The notes beneath the pieces were generated by a model that ran no database searches, had not been told where the DNA came from, and saw only the letters and a program-made list of their open reading frames with translations. A DNA stretch of 34,490 nt from CAWUIH01 sp963922495 (GTDB taxonomy: Bacteria > Pseudomonadota > Gammaproteobacteria > Coxiellales > Coxiellaceae), in the NCBI GenBank assembly GCA_963922495.1, contig CAWUIH010000014.1, forward strand, positions 1 to 34,490, read 5' to 3'. Shown here one piece after another: positions 7,535 through 16,478 of the stretch. A program made the position numbers and the translations under genes. Each line of letters starts with the position of its first letter. Position 1 is the first letter of the stretch.

Positions 7535-8260
7535 CTAAAAGCGATACGCTAATTTTGTCATAATTGAGTATAAAAAGGGAATATAATTTACCGCGGGATA
7601 CAGTGTGGCCTTACCGTATCCGGCAGTATACTGAAATCCAAATTCTAATAAAAGCCGTTGTATGAATACGTAATTTATGCCAACTCCAAAAGTTGGGCAA
7701 ATATGCCCTATGCTGGTCAATACGTCTGATCGATAAACGACGGCACCTCCTGCGTTGGCGAAGCCACGAATACCGGTCTGTAATACATTGACCATAAATT
7801 TAGCAACTATGTTAAATGAGTAAGTATGAGATTTCATTGTGGTGAGGTTATCAACAAATTTGCCACCGGCATAAAAATTATCTGGATCAAAATGGATGGT
7901 TGTTACTGGGAAGCCAGTATAATTAAACTCTAGGGCAAAATCTTCTTGCATCTCATAGCCCAACGTGAATCCGTAAGCAAAGCCAGAATCACCTGCGGAT
8001 AGAGGAGCGGAAGGCTTTAACAAGTCGATTTCGTCTGCATCACCTTTGGCAACAAGATGGCTCCAGTCAGTGCTGCCCCAGCCAGTAGCAAACCCTAGAT
8101 AAAATCGGTGTGCATTAAGGCCTTCAATATAAGTTTGAAAAAGTTGTTGTTTTTTTTGGTCATGGTGTTTTTTGGGAGCGAACTTTAGCGCGCCATATGA
8201 ACACGCGCATGTACTGAATAGTGAGAACAATAACGTCCGTGTTATGAATTGTCTAATCAT
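7535..8260 (-). CDS. Outer-membrane beta-barrel protein (porin/OmpA-barrel-like)
   Basis: The 241-residue product starts with a short basic, hydrophobic signal peptide (MIRQFITRTLLFSLFSTCACSY). The mature part has alternating aromatic and glycine-rich strands (FYLGFATGWGSTDWS, GFAYGFTLGYEMQ, FALEFNYTGF, FGVGINYVF, LLLEFGFQYTAGYG). It ends in a C-terminal aromatic residue (LAYRF), the signature recognised by the Bam complex. Length and strand pattern fit an eight-stranded small barrel. I cannot assign it to a named protein. A Cys in the signal region (CACS) could be read as a lipobox, but the barrel-like end argues against a lipoprotein. Its ligand or function is unknown. Confidence 0.78.
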   Translation of the reverse strand: MIRQFITRTLLFSLFSTCACSYGALKFAPKKHHDQKKQQLFQTYIEGLNAHRFYLGFATGWGSTDWSHLVAKGDADEIDLLKPSAPLSAGDSGFAYGFTLGYEMQEDFALEFNYTGFPVTTIHFDPDNFYAGGKFVDNLTTMKSHTYSFNIVAKFMVNVLQTGIRGFANAGGAVVYRSDVLTSIGHICPTFGVGINYVFIQRLLLEFGFQYTAGYGKATLYPAVNYIPFLYSIMTKLAYRF

Positions 8261-8312
8261 TAGATAATGTGCTCGAAAAAATAGTCATTGTGTTACAGAA
8301 AAAGCATCGACT

Positions 8313-8720
8313 TTAGCAATGCTCAACCCAATACTGAAGGTTTTCTGAGCAAATTTTATCAGAGGTTTTACGGTGCTTTTGCATCTGGCAAACTTTAACC
8401 CAACTTCCTAATCTATTGTGCATCTCAGCAATATGCTTTTTGAGATTTGACACGGTGCAAAAACCTTTTGGATGCAACCCATGTTTGCAGCCTTCTACTA
8501 CTTCACCATCCATGCCTGCATTGCAATCGTTGTGGTGATCTCCACGACAGAATTGCTCTAGCGTTTGTCCATTATAAGGGCTGCCGCAGGGATTGTAATC
8601 TTCATTACTGAAATTTAAGGTATTTTCTTTAAATAATGGATTGACAACTGCAAAACTACTGGAATAAATGCTGCATAGTGTGGTGGCGGATATGATGATT
8701 GCTGCAAGTGTTTTTTTCAT
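8313..8720 (-). CDS. Secreted cysteine-rich protein of unknown function (8 Cys)
   Basis: I prefer ATG 8720, which has AGGA 8-9 bases upstream, over a TTG two codons earlier. The 135-residue product has a clean Sec signal peptide: MKK, then a hydrophobic core, then SSSFA as the likely cleavage site at about residues 20-24. The mature part contains exactly eight cysteines, the last being the C-terminal residue. That suggests four disulfides formed in the periplasm or after secretion. It is also rich in His, Asn and Gly (DHHNDCN, CKHGLHPKGFC). I recognise no domain. It lies between a barrel protein and a universal stress protein, with no obvious operon partner. Confidence 0.72.
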   Translation of the reverse strand: MKKTLAAIIISATTLCSIYSSSFAVVNPLFKENTLNFSNEDYNPCGSPYNGQTLEQFCRGDHHNDCNAGMDGEVVEGCKHGLHPKGFCTVSNLKKHIAEMHNRLGSWVKVCQMQKHRKTSDKICSENLQYWVEHC

Positions 8721-8777
8721 GCTCAATTTCCTTTTGGTTAGATGTAAAATTATTAGGATCCCATCATACTAGAAAAG

Positions 8778-9224
8778 TTATTTTTTTTCACCTTCCTGTT
8801 GTTGTTCGATGATTAAAACATCGCAAGGGGCATGATGTAGGATGGCATTGGCTTGAGACCCAAGCAATTTTGCAATACCGTGGTGGCTACGTGGTGCGAC
8901 GATAATTAAATCAGCAGCAATTTTTTCCGCTAGGTCGATTACTGTATTGCGTACTAATCCTGATACAACATGCTGCCTTTCTAGGGGAATATGTGCGCTG
9001 CTGGCAATTTTTTGTAATTTTTTACCTGCGGCTGTTTCAATCTTGTTTTTCAAGTTGATGTCAACTGCAACAGAAAACTCGCCTCCGTAAGCAATTGGTG
9101 ATAATTCGACGACATGCACTATATCTATCGTTCCAGAAGGCTTACTTAAAAAAACAGCTTTTTTAATTAATGCTTCGTTTCCAGGAAGTAAATCAGCAGC
9201 TATAAGTATATGTTTGTACATCAT
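8778..9224 (-). CDS. Universal stress protein (UspA family)
   Basis: This 148-residue cytoplasmic protein has the UspA Rossmann-like fold. It starts with the first strand YKHILIAADL. The later segment (HHGIAKLLGSQANAILHHAPCDVLII) corresponds to the ATP-binding loop G-2x-G-9x-G-S/T of ATP-binding members. Here the first glycine pair is altered (APRSHHG), so nucleotide binding is uncertain. UspA proteins help survival under stress or starvation, and some are regulators. Two tandem ATGs are present (9224, 9221), with only a weak ribosome-binding site. It sits downstream of rsmA in the region that in E. coli holds apaG. Confidence 0.9.
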   Translation of the reverse strand: MMYKHILIAADLLPGNEALIKKAVFLSKPSGTIDIVHVVELSPIAYGGEFSVAVDINLKNKIETAAGKKLQKIASSAHIPLERQHVVSGLVRNTVIDLAEKIAADLIIVAPRSHHGIAKLLGSQANAILHHAPCDVLIIEQQQEGEKK

Positions 9225-9286
9225 ATTCTATTCAATTTTGCAGGTTGAAAATGATATTAATCTCATATTACAATAAAGTCTAGATT

Positions 9287-10081
9287 TTACTGCAGACTCA
9301 TCAGATTAGCAATTTTGACATATTCGTCAAGACTTAAATCTTGTGGACGTTTATACGGATCAATCGACAAGCTGTCAAATTCTGTAGTAGTAAGCATTTT
9401 TTTCAGTGCGTTTGCAATGGTTTTGCGACGATAACTGAATGCCACTCGAACGATATTCTCAAGCTGATCAATATGGTTTGCTTGTAAAAACGGTTGTTGT
9501 CGCGGCGATAATTGTACGACAGCTGATTCAACTTTGGGTATAGGGAAGAATGCTTCAGGTGGCACCAAAAACAGTAATTGAGCATCGCAATAATATTGTG
9601 TCATTATACTAAGACGTCCATAATTACGTTGTCCAACATCGGCTGTCATACGCATTACTACTTCTTTTTGTAGCATGAAGGTCATATCGGTAATAGAGTC
9701 TAGGTGTTTGAATAACTTAAATAACAGTGGCGTCGAGATGTTGTAGGGTAGATTGCCAATGATTCGTAATGACTGTTGGCTTCGGTCTAAATTATCAAAA
9801 TTGAATTTCAAAACGTCAGCTTGATGAATACTGACGGATCTGAAAGTACGATACCTTTCTCTCAATAAAGATACCAAATCGCGATCAATTTCAATGAGTG
9901 TAAGGTGATGACAATGTGAAATCAGTTTATCGGTTAATGCACCCTGCCCAGGACCGATTTCAACAAGATAATCCTGAGTTTTTGGTGCGATATGTCGCAC
10001 AATTTTTTGCAGTACCCATTCATCCTGTAAAAAATTCTGGCCGAATCGTTTGCGAAGGCGATGACGAATTTTATTATTCAT
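9287..10081 (-). CDS. rsmA: 16S rRNA (adenine1518-N6/adenine1519-N6)-dimethyltransferase
   Basis: RsmA (KsgA) dimethylates two adenines in helix 45 of 16S rRNA late in 30S assembly. The 264-residue product has the SAM-binding motif around EIGPGQGALT (41-50) and the catalytic NLPY (110-113). An N-terminal RFGQNFL precedes them, as in all KsgA proteins, and the C-terminal RNA-contacting domain includes FSYRRKTIANALKK. Its start overlaps the pdxA end by 8 bases, so it is translated from within the surA-pdxA-rsmA transcript. This is the conserved gammaproteobacterial order. Confidence 0.97.
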   Translation of the reverse strand: MNNKIRHRLRKRFGQNFLQDEWVLQKIVRHIAPKTQDYLVEIGPGQGALTDKLISHCHHLTLIEIDRDLVSLLRERYRTFRSVSIHQADVLKFNFDNLDRSQQSLRIIGNLPYNISTPLLFKLFKHLDSITDMTFMLQKEVVMRMTADVGQRNYGRLSIMTQYYCDAQLLFLVPPEAFFPIPKVESAVVQLSPRQQPFLQANHIDQLENIVRVAFSYRRKTIANALKKMLTTTEFDSLSIDPYKRPQDLSLDEYVKIANLMSLQ

Positions 10082-11009
10082 TATCTAACCGAAGTTTGCT
10101 AGCGAGTCTTATTGCGCTGAGTAAATTAGCTGCACGAGCTAAGCCAGTTCCAGCGAGATTATAAGCTGTGCCGTGATCAACTGAGGTACGAATAAATGGT
10201 AATCCTAGTGTGATGTTCACTGCTTTATCAAAGTCTAATGCTTTGACTACGGGTAAACCTTGATCGTGGTAAAGTGTCAATACCGCATCATATTGAGCCA
10301 TCATGTGTGGTGTGAATGCAGTGTCTGCAGGTATCGGCCCTAGTAGCGTGGTATTTTTACTGCGAAATTGTTTGATTACGGGTGAAATGGTTTCGATTTC
10401 CTCAGAACCCAGCAAACCAGATTCTCCAGCGTGAGGATTTAATCCACAAATGGCCAGCCTTGGAGACGCGATGTTAAACAAAGTCTTGAGATTGTCAACA
10501 ATGATACCTATACAGTGTGTTAGACGATCACGCTCTAACATAGTTGCAACCCTTGCCAGTGGAATATGTGTCGAGAATAAAGCAACGCGTAACTGTTTCA
10601 GCACAAACATCATCACTGTTTGCGTGACGTTGGCCTGTTGTGAGAGCCACTCCGTGTGACCACTGAAGTGAAAACCAGCTCGATTGATAATGGCTTTATT
10701 CACAGGACAAGTAACCATGGCATGGAATTGTTTGTTGATACACCCCTCGGATGCGATTTGTAATAAGCGCAATGTGTAAGCAGCAAAACTGGGGTCTGCT
10801 TGCCCGGCAATGCAAGGTTTATCAAGAGGAACATCAATAATATCGGCAAACTGCGGTATAGGTAACTTCAGTTGTTTTGCACGGGTATGCAGCAATTCGG
10901 TACTACCAATAATTTTGATCGCGGTAGTTGGTGGTTGTTGCAACATTTTCACAACAATGTCTGGGCCAATTCCGGCTGGATCACCAGTTGTGATAGCAAT
11001 GGGTTTCAT
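10074..11009 (-). CDS. pdxA: 4-hydroxythreonine-4-phosphate dehydrogenase
   Basis: PdxA oxidises 4-phosphohydroxy-L-threonine with NAD in the DXP-dependent route to pyridoxal phosphate. The 311-residue product (E. coli 329) has the N-terminal TTGDPAGIGP (7-16). The three divalent-metal histidines are at 148 (STHIPL), 193 (NPHAGE) and 248 (YHDQG), and the C-terminal TSVDHGTAY completes the site. It overlaps surA by four bases (ATGA) and rsmA by eight. The tight overlaps mean one polycistronic message linking envelope assembly, vitamin B6 and ribosome maturation, as in E. coli. Confidence 0.97.
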   Translation of the reverse strand: MKPIAITTGDPAGIGPDIVVKMLQQPPTTAIKIIGSTELLHTRAKQLKLPIPQFADIIDVPLDKPCIAGQADPSFAAYTLRLLQIASEGCINKQFHAMVTCPVNKAIINRAGFHFSGHTEWLSQQANVTQTVMMFVLKQLRVALFSTHIPLARVATMLERDRLTHCIGIIVDNLKTLFNIASPRLAICGLNPHAGESGLLGSEEIETISPVIKQFRSKNTTLLGPIPADTAFTPHMMAQYDAVLTLYHDQGLPVVKALDFDKAVNITLGLPFIRTSVDHGTAYNLAGTGLARAANLLSAIRLASKLRLDNE

Positions 11010-12001
11010 GAATCTTGTAAATAAATTTTAATGTATGAGGATTTTTTCAAGTTATTAATCCATTTTTCGAGTGCAGCAGCCATTTTTTGTTGGAACAGAA
11101 TTTGCTGAATTTGGTCATCAGTGACTGATTTGCTTTCCTTTTTGATATCCAACAATTTAATAATATGTATGCCATTGGGTGCACGAATTGGGCCAACTAC
11201 TTGACCGACTTTCATTTCCTGCACCCTTTTTGCAAAAATTTGAGGGATGTCGTTCAATGATCGAAAACCTAGATCGGCACTACCAGGATGAGATTGAATT
11301 TCGCTATCTATGGTTACACCCGATTGTAATTGTTTTTTTATTAATTCTGCTTCAGTAGTCGCTGATTTTATAGCCATGCGCGAACTATTCTCAGTAAGTG
11401 GTAATAAAATAGTTACTAAATGGTATTGTTTTTGTACGAGTTGATTCCGATGTTGATCGCGGAATAGGTTGATTGCTTTTTGAGTTACTTGGGTTTCGTG
11501 GCTAGGTATTACTTGGCGCTGTAATTTACTCAACAAGATTTGTTCTTTGAGCTGTTTTACGAATTTATCGTAAGACATATTATCAGATTGTAATTTTTGC
11601 TTTAGTTCCGGAACAGATATTTTATTATTGTTAGCAATTCGCTTGACGGCATCAGTGATTTCTGTTTTGCTCACGGAAATATTATTCCTTTTAGCGATTT
11701 GTAATTGCAGTTGACGCGCAATGAGTTGGTTAAGAATTTGCTTTTGAAGGCGCTTGTCGTTTGGAATATGGAGGTGTTGTTGGGCATATTGTGCTTTTGC
11801 AAGCTGCATGGCTTGGGTTAGCTGGTTTTTGGTAATGATTTGATTGTTAACCACCGCTACGATGCGGTCTAGCGCAACTGATTGGGCGGTTGTTCTTACG
11901 TTATCAGGTCTTGTGAGCTGAGGCGTTTGGGTAGTGTGTGCAATTCCTGTTACTGCAAAGCCGATTGTAGCGCATAAGGTTAAAATGGTTTTATATAGCA
12001 T
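11006..12001 (-). CDS. surA: Periplasmic chaperone SurA, single-parvulin form
   Basis: SurA escorts unfolded outer-membrane proteins, including LptD, through the periplasm. The 331-residue product is about 100 residues shorter than E. coli SurA (428). It has a signal peptide (about 1-21), an N-terminal chaperone domain starting LDRIVAVVNNQIITKNQL (45-62), and only one parvulin PPIase domain (about 192-287, ending GPIRAPNGIHIIKLLDI). A C-terminal helix (about 296-320) completes the chaperone module. The second parvulin domain is missing. Shorter SurA forms are known outside enterics, and the chaperone core does not need the PPIase domains. The GAGGATC site lies before ATG 12001, 15 bases after lptD. 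Confidence 0.94.
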   Translation of the reverse strand: MLYKTILTLCATIGFAVTGIAHTTQTPQLTRPDNVRTTAQSVALDRIVAVVNNQIITKNQLTQAMQLAKAQYAQQHLHIPNDKRLQKQILNQLIARQLQLQIAKRNNISVSKTEITDAVKRIANNNKISVPELKQKLQSDNMSYDKFVKQLKEQILLSKLQRQVIPSHETQVTQKAINLFRDQHRNQLVQKQYHLVTILLPLTENSSRMAIKSATTEAELIKKQLQSGVTIDSEIQSHPGSADLGFRSLNDIPQIFAKRVQEMKVGQVVGPIRAPNGIHIIKLLDIKKESKSVTDDQIQQILFQQKMAAALEKWINNLKKSSYIKIYLQDS

Positions 12002-12016
12002 ATCGTGTTTGATCCT

Positions 12017-14608
12017 CTAATCAATAAATCCAGGAATGGTGTTTTTAAGTACGTTCGCTGCATTCGGGAATCCAAAATCCCCCAGTCCTTTGAGCTGTAG
12101 TTCGAAATAAAAGCCAGTGCTGAATTTATTCTCAAGTCTATCATCTGAGTTTACTTCTCTGCCAGTATAAGTTTGTTCTGTTACAACACGTAACACCCAG
12201 CAGCAGGTATTGTATTGTAAACCACCCAAAATGCTGTTTGAATGCCGATCATTAAGATCATAATCCCAGTAAGCGATGGCGCTCCATCCCCTGTAAACTG
12301 GCCACATGCCAGCAATCACCAGTTCATTACTAGAGTAAGTATAGATGTCATTGAAATCGTTCGTTGTATCCATGTCAATAGAATTGGGATTGCGATGCAC
12401 GTAGTTGTAGCTGAACGAAATTATATGATTATTGTAGTTATAATTCACTCCTAAGCCTGTGTTGTTTATGGTTTTCTCATCAGTGTTGTAAGCAAAATTG
12501 CTGCCGATGGCAAGATGAGGTAAAGGATAGTAGTTGAGATCAGCAACTAACGGTGATAAGTTGCCACCCTCATCATTGCACTTTGATGAAAGGCAAACCT
12601 CGTGTCGCTTAGCGTAATATGCTATGCCAATATCAGCAGTGAGAATAGCATTGCCGTCTTCGGCGTTCAGGATGCGTGAGGTTAACCCTAGGCCAAGACG
12701 ACTATTGTTTTGAATGCGATCCAAGCCTGAAAATTGATTCAATGCAAACAATTGCTCAAAACTATAAGGCAGTAATACCGTATCAAAATTGGGTAAATTA
12801 TTTTGGTTTTGATAGGGTACGTAAAGATAGTTAAAACGCGGTTCTAGGGTTTGTACATAGCTTTGATGACGTAACTTAAACGATCTCTGAAAATAAAGTC
12901 CACCATCAATATCAGCGATAGGCAATACACGGCTATATCCGCTTTCTTGGCCTGCTTGAACATGCTCAACTTTATAGGCAGTGGCATCCACATAAATTTG
13001 TGGTTTCAAATAACCAGATGCAAAATAAATTGGGGCACTCAAACCAGGTCGAATGTGTAGTCTTTGTCCAATCGGTTTATTGGGATTAAAGTCACTTTGA
13101 TAGCTAAAGTTGGTGAGGCTACTTTCGGCACTAAAATCGAGATGCGGCAAGATGTTGGCATAGTAACCCTCAGCACTGAGTTCGGGTAGTCGCATGTACT
13201 GATCTAGCGGAGGGTTCTGGGTTTCATTGATCGGATGTAGCGTTTCATAGCCTTGAAATAAGGTGGTGAAATTCCAATGTAGATGATCGTATTTAAGGTT
13301 GGCTTCATTCAATAATTGGTTTGTTAAGTTATTGCTATACAGTGCACTACCTAAATTTTCAAAATAGTAAGAGTCATTGACGTAATTGATATTGATGTGA
13401 GAAGACCATTCAGGACTGATATTAGTATAATTTTCAACCGCTAAATATAAGCGTTGTGTTTTTTGTTTGCGTAATTGTGTTAAGTAAGGAGCATAAAAAT
13501 CCTGATCAAAAAAATTCGGATTGGAATAGGTGTCTAAGCTGTTTTGTCGAAATTTGGCAAATTCTTTGTCCTCTGGGCTATAACTGATAGCGAGGTTACC
13601 ACGAGAGTGGTAGGTGATGTAGCGAAATTTATCGCTTAGTGTTAAACCGCGTTTAGTATAATATTGCGGTGTGATCGTCATGTCGTAGTTGGGTGCCATG
13701 TTCCAATAGAATGGTGTGGTAAATTGTGCTCCTGAATCTGAGTTATAGCCAAACTGTGGGGTTAAAAATCCAGTTTTTCGTTGATGGTTGAGGCTAAATG
13801 AGTAAATGGGTAAATAAAATATAGGAATACCATAAAAATAAATAAAACTGCTGTAAGCAGAACCTTCTTGTTTATTCTCATTAATAACAATTTTTGAAGC
13901 ATGCAGCCACCATGAGGGATGGGTTGGGCTGCAGGTACTATATGTTGCATCACTGAAGGTGTCGATTTTATTTTTGCTATGGTGGCTAATCGTTGCGATT
14001 CCCCAGGCATTAAATGGCCCCTTTAATGTTTTATTGTAAGAGCTTGTGCCATAAAGATGATAAGCTGAATTTAATAGACGTGCTGTTTGTGGCTGTAACG
14101 TTAAAGCCCCAGCATCAGATACCACGAGTTTACCGTTTTGGCGTAAATGTACATGGCCGATTAGGAAAATTCGTGTGATTCGGTTTGTTTTTGCATCACG
14201 ATAAATATAGGCTTTATCGGCTTCAACAATTCGTCCAGGTTGCGTAACGACAACGTCCTTAACAAGTACTGACACGCCTCTAAAATTGAACGTAGAGGGC
14301 CCTTTAGCAGTAATAATAGCGGGTTCATTATCTAAGCTTTGCGGATGAGGTACCGCTTTGAGACTTTGCGGTTGTCTAAAATAGCCACTGCATATGGCGT
14401 TAGATTGTTTATTTGATACCCAACCTAATTCTGAAGCGATATGCGCGAGGTATTGTCGATGAGGTAAATTTTTAGGCAAAGTGACAGTGTTAGGTGTTTT
14501 TGCTACTTTGCTGGCGGCTGTTGATTGAGAATGGGTAACGGAGATGATGCTTGTGCTCAGCAAAGTTGCACAAATCAGTGTAATAAAAGCTCGAATCTTT
14601 CCAGTCAT
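12017..14608 (-). CDS. lptD: LPS-assembly protein LptD
   Basis: LptD is the outer-membrane beta-barrel that, with the LptE plug, inserts LPS into the outer leaflet. The product of about 863 residues has a signal peptide (to about SHSQS-type residues 28-30) and a periplasmic LptA-like domain (about 98-180: VKDVVVTQPGRIVEADKA). A long barrel follows, ending near the C-terminus. The disulfide cysteines needed for maturation are present: two N-terminal (about residues 73 and 226) and the adjacent pair in NTCCW (about 802-803). An extra Cys pair lies in EVCLSSKC. I chose ATG 14608, though a GTG lies one codon upstream. It heads the lptD-surA-pdxA-rsmA operon and is divergent from amgK. Confidence 0.97.
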   Translation of the reverse strand: MTGKIRAFITLICATLLSTSIISVTHSQSTAASKVAKTPNTVTLPKNLPHRQYLAHIASELGWVSNKQSNAICSGYFRQPQSLKAVPHPQSLDNEPAIITAKGPSTFNFRGVSVLVKDVVVTQPGRIVEADKAYIYRDAKTNRITRIFLIGHVHLRQNGKLVVSDAGALTLQPQTARLLNSAYHLYGTSSYNKTLKGPFNAWGIATISHHSKNKIDTFSDATYSTCSPTHPSWWLHASKIVINENKQEGSAYSSFIYFYGIPIFYLPIYSFSLNHQRKTGFLTPQFGYNSDSGAQFTTPFYWNMAPNYDMTITPQYYTKRGLTLSDKFRYITYHSRGNLAISYSPEDKEFAKFRQNSLDTYSNPNFFDQDFYAPYLTQLRKQKTQRLYLAVENYTNISPEWSSHININYVNDSYYFENLGSALYSNNLTNQLLNEANLKYDHLHWNFTTLFQGYETLHPINETQNPPLDQYMRLPELSAEGYYANILPHLDFSAESSLTNFSYQSDFNPNKPIGQRLHIRPGLSAPIYFASGYLKPQIYVDATAYKVEHVQAGQESGYSRVLPIADIDGGLYFQRSFKLRHQSYVQTLEPRFNYLYVPYQNQNNLPNFDTVLLPYSFEQLFALNQFSGLDRIQNNSRLGLGLTSRILNAEDGNAILTADIGIAYYAKRHEVCLSSKCNDEGGNLSPLVADLNYYPLPHLAIGSNFAYNTDEKTINNTGLGVNYNYNNHIISFSYNYVHRNPNSIDMDTTNDFNDIYTYSSNELVIAGMWPVYRGWSAIAYWDYDLNDRHSNSILGGLQYNTCCWVLRVVTEQTYTGREVNSDDRLENKFSTGFYFELQLKGLGDFGFPNAANVLKNTIPGFID

Positions 14609-14806
14609 CACAGCGCGATATATTTTGTTTAATTAAGAATCCCAAACAATACACCATGATTTTGTGATAAAAAGTACATATCATGATGTTTAAATCAGAA
14701 ATAGTAGCGGTTTAAGTGACTTTTGGCTATGATTAGTTTAAATCGTGTGTTTTACCACCAGAAAATACTCTTTAGGAATACGTTAGGATAACAAGTTGTT
14801 TCAAAT

Positions 14807-15814
14807 ATGCGACATGGGAAAGAACGGAATATTTCACAACAGCGCTTCGCTTCGCGAATAAAAACGCTAAAAGCGTGGCTCAATCATGTACTACCTGCGC
14901 CATTAGACGGTATTGAGCAACTAGAAGGTGATGCCAGTGTTCGCCGTTATTATCGTGTGCATTGTGAAAATAGCTCTTACGTAGTCATGGATTTCCCCCA
15001 AAATCATAACCACCAACCCTTTGTTGCGATTGCAAAATCTTTTCAGCAGCAAGGGCTGTATGTCCCCGATATCCATGCCGAAAATACCAATGACGGCTTT
15101 TTGCTGTTGAGTGACTTTGGTGATCAGCTTTACCTCAACGCACTCAGCACCAAGACCGCAGACAAACTATATAAATCTGCTTTTAAAAATATTATTTTAA
15201 TTCAGGCGTGTGATTCGATTACTGATTACCAATTACCTCGTTTCGACACCACTCTTTATCAGCAGGAGATATCGCTTTTTACTGACTGGTATTTGAAAAA
15301 ATTATGTCGAAAATCATTAACAAGCAGCGAAGCCAAGCAATTTGAAAAGGTGTCTGACTTGTTGATTCAAGACGCATTGAAACAACCTCAGGTGTGTGTG
15401 CATCGCGATTTCCATTCTCGCAATTTAATGGTGGTGGGAAACAAACAAACTGGCATATTGGATTTTCAGGATGCGGTGTGGGGGCCGATTACTTACGATT
15501 TAATTTCACTATTGCGGGATTGCTACATCGATTGGCCGCATCAGCAGGTGGAGAATTGGGTGTTGCACTTTCATCAGATGGCTCTGAGAAATAATTTGTT
15601 AAAAAATAATGACCCTCAGCAGTTTTTACGCTGGTTTGATTGGATGGGTCTACAGCGACATCTAAAATGCTTGGGTATTTTTGCGCGACTTCATTTGCGT
15701 GATCAAAAGAACACCTATTTACAATATATTCCGCGCATTAATAGATATGCAAATTTTGTTTGTCAGCGATATCCCGAGTTTGCCCCTATTTCGCATTTAT
15801 TTAAAACGCAATGA
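14807..15814 (+). CDS. amgK: N-acetylmuramate/N-acetylglucosamine anomeric kinase AmgK
   Basis: AmgK phosphorylates MurNAc (and GlcNAc) at C1 in the peptidoglycan recycling shortcut that bypasses MurA and gives intrinsic fosfomycin tolerance. The 335-residue product has the aminoglycoside-phosphotransferase fold. It shows a phosphate-loop region (EGDASVRRYYR, 40-50), LLLSDFGD (99-105), the catalytic loop HRDFHSRN (199-206) and the metal-binding LDF in ILDFQDA (217-223). It precedes murU with only 10 bases between them and is divergent from lptD, exactly as in Pseudomonas. The ATG at 14807 has a poor ribosome-binding site (AGGA is about 17 bases away), so the start is uncertain. Confidence 0.93.
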   Translation: MRHGKERNISQQRFASRIKTLKAWLNHVLPAPLDGIEQLEGDASVRRYYRVHCENSSYVVMDFPQNHNHQPFVAIAKSFQQQGLYVPDIHAENTNDGFLLLSDFGDQLYLNALSTKTADKLYKSAFKNIILIQACDSITDYQLPRFDTTLYQQEISLFTDWYLKKLCRKSLTSSEAKQFEKVSDLLIQDALKQPQVCVHRDFHSRNLMVVGNKQTGILDFQDAVWGPITYDLISLLRDCYIDWPHQQVENWVLHFHQMALRNNLLKNNDPQQFLRWFDWMGLQRHLKCLGIFARLHLRDQKNTYLQYIPRINRYANFVCQRYPEFAPISHLFKTQ

Positions 15815-15824
15815 GGTTGTATCG

Positions 15825-16478
15825 ATGAAAGCAATGTTGCTGGCTGCCGGTAGAGGTACTAGATTAAAACCCTTGACAGATTCACGGCCAAAACCGTTAG
15901 TAACGGTAAAGAAAAAAACATTGATAGAATATAATATTGATAGAATAATCCAAGCAGGAATCTCCGAAATTATAATTAATGTCAGTTATCTCGCTGATCA
16001 AATTCAAAATTTTTTAGGTAACGGCGCTCGATACGGCGTTCAAATCCACTATTCCTTGGAAAAAGATATCCCAATGGGAACAGGTGGTGGTATCCTAAAT
16101 GCGTTGCCGTTGCTGGGAGCAGCACCTTTTTTACTGTGTAGTGCAGATATCTGGTTTGATTTTGATTTACAACAATTGCAGTTAAGCGACGATGATGATG
16201 CACATTTATTGTTAGTTGAAAACCCCTCTTATCATGAGGGTGATTACGGGCTGACCAATGGTGGCAAAATTACGTTGCAGAGTGAAAAGTATACATTTGG
16301 TGGCGTTGCTCTGTTGCGTCCATCGCTCTTTGAGAATTGTAAAGTAGCGGTGAAAACCTTGGCCCCAATTTTTGAAAATGCCATTTACGCAGGTAAAGCA
16401 TCTGGGACTTTGTTCCGTGGCTCATGGTTTAATGTGGGTACAGTGCTTGAATTAGAGCGTCTACGAAGTTCGTTGTAG
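15825..16478 (+). CDS. murU: N-acetylmuramate alpha-1-phosphate uridylyltransferase MurU
   Basis: MurU converts MurNAc-1-phosphate and UTP to UDP-MurNAc, completing the recycling route with AmgK. The 217-residue product has the nucleotidyltransferase signature at its N-terminus (MLLAAGRGTRLKPLTDSRPKPL region). It also has GTGGGILNALP for substrate binding and SADIWFDFD for metal binding, with the C-terminal WFNVGT. The frame is open further upstream inside amgK, but the true start is ATG 15825, where the nucleotidyltransferase fold begins, 10 bases after the amgK stop. The 3' end overlaps the convergent esterase gene by 18 bases. Confidence 0.94.
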   Translation: MKAMLLAAGRGTRLKPLTDSRPKPLVTVKKKTLIEYNIDRIIQAGISEIIINVSYLADQIQNFLGNGARYGVQIHYSLEKDIPMGTGGGILNALPLLGAAPFLLCSADIWFDFDLQQLQLSDDDDAHLLLVENPSYHEGDYGLTNGGKITLQSEKYTFGGVALLRPSLFENCKVAVKTLAPIFENAIYAGKASGTLFRGSWFNVGTVLELERLRSSL

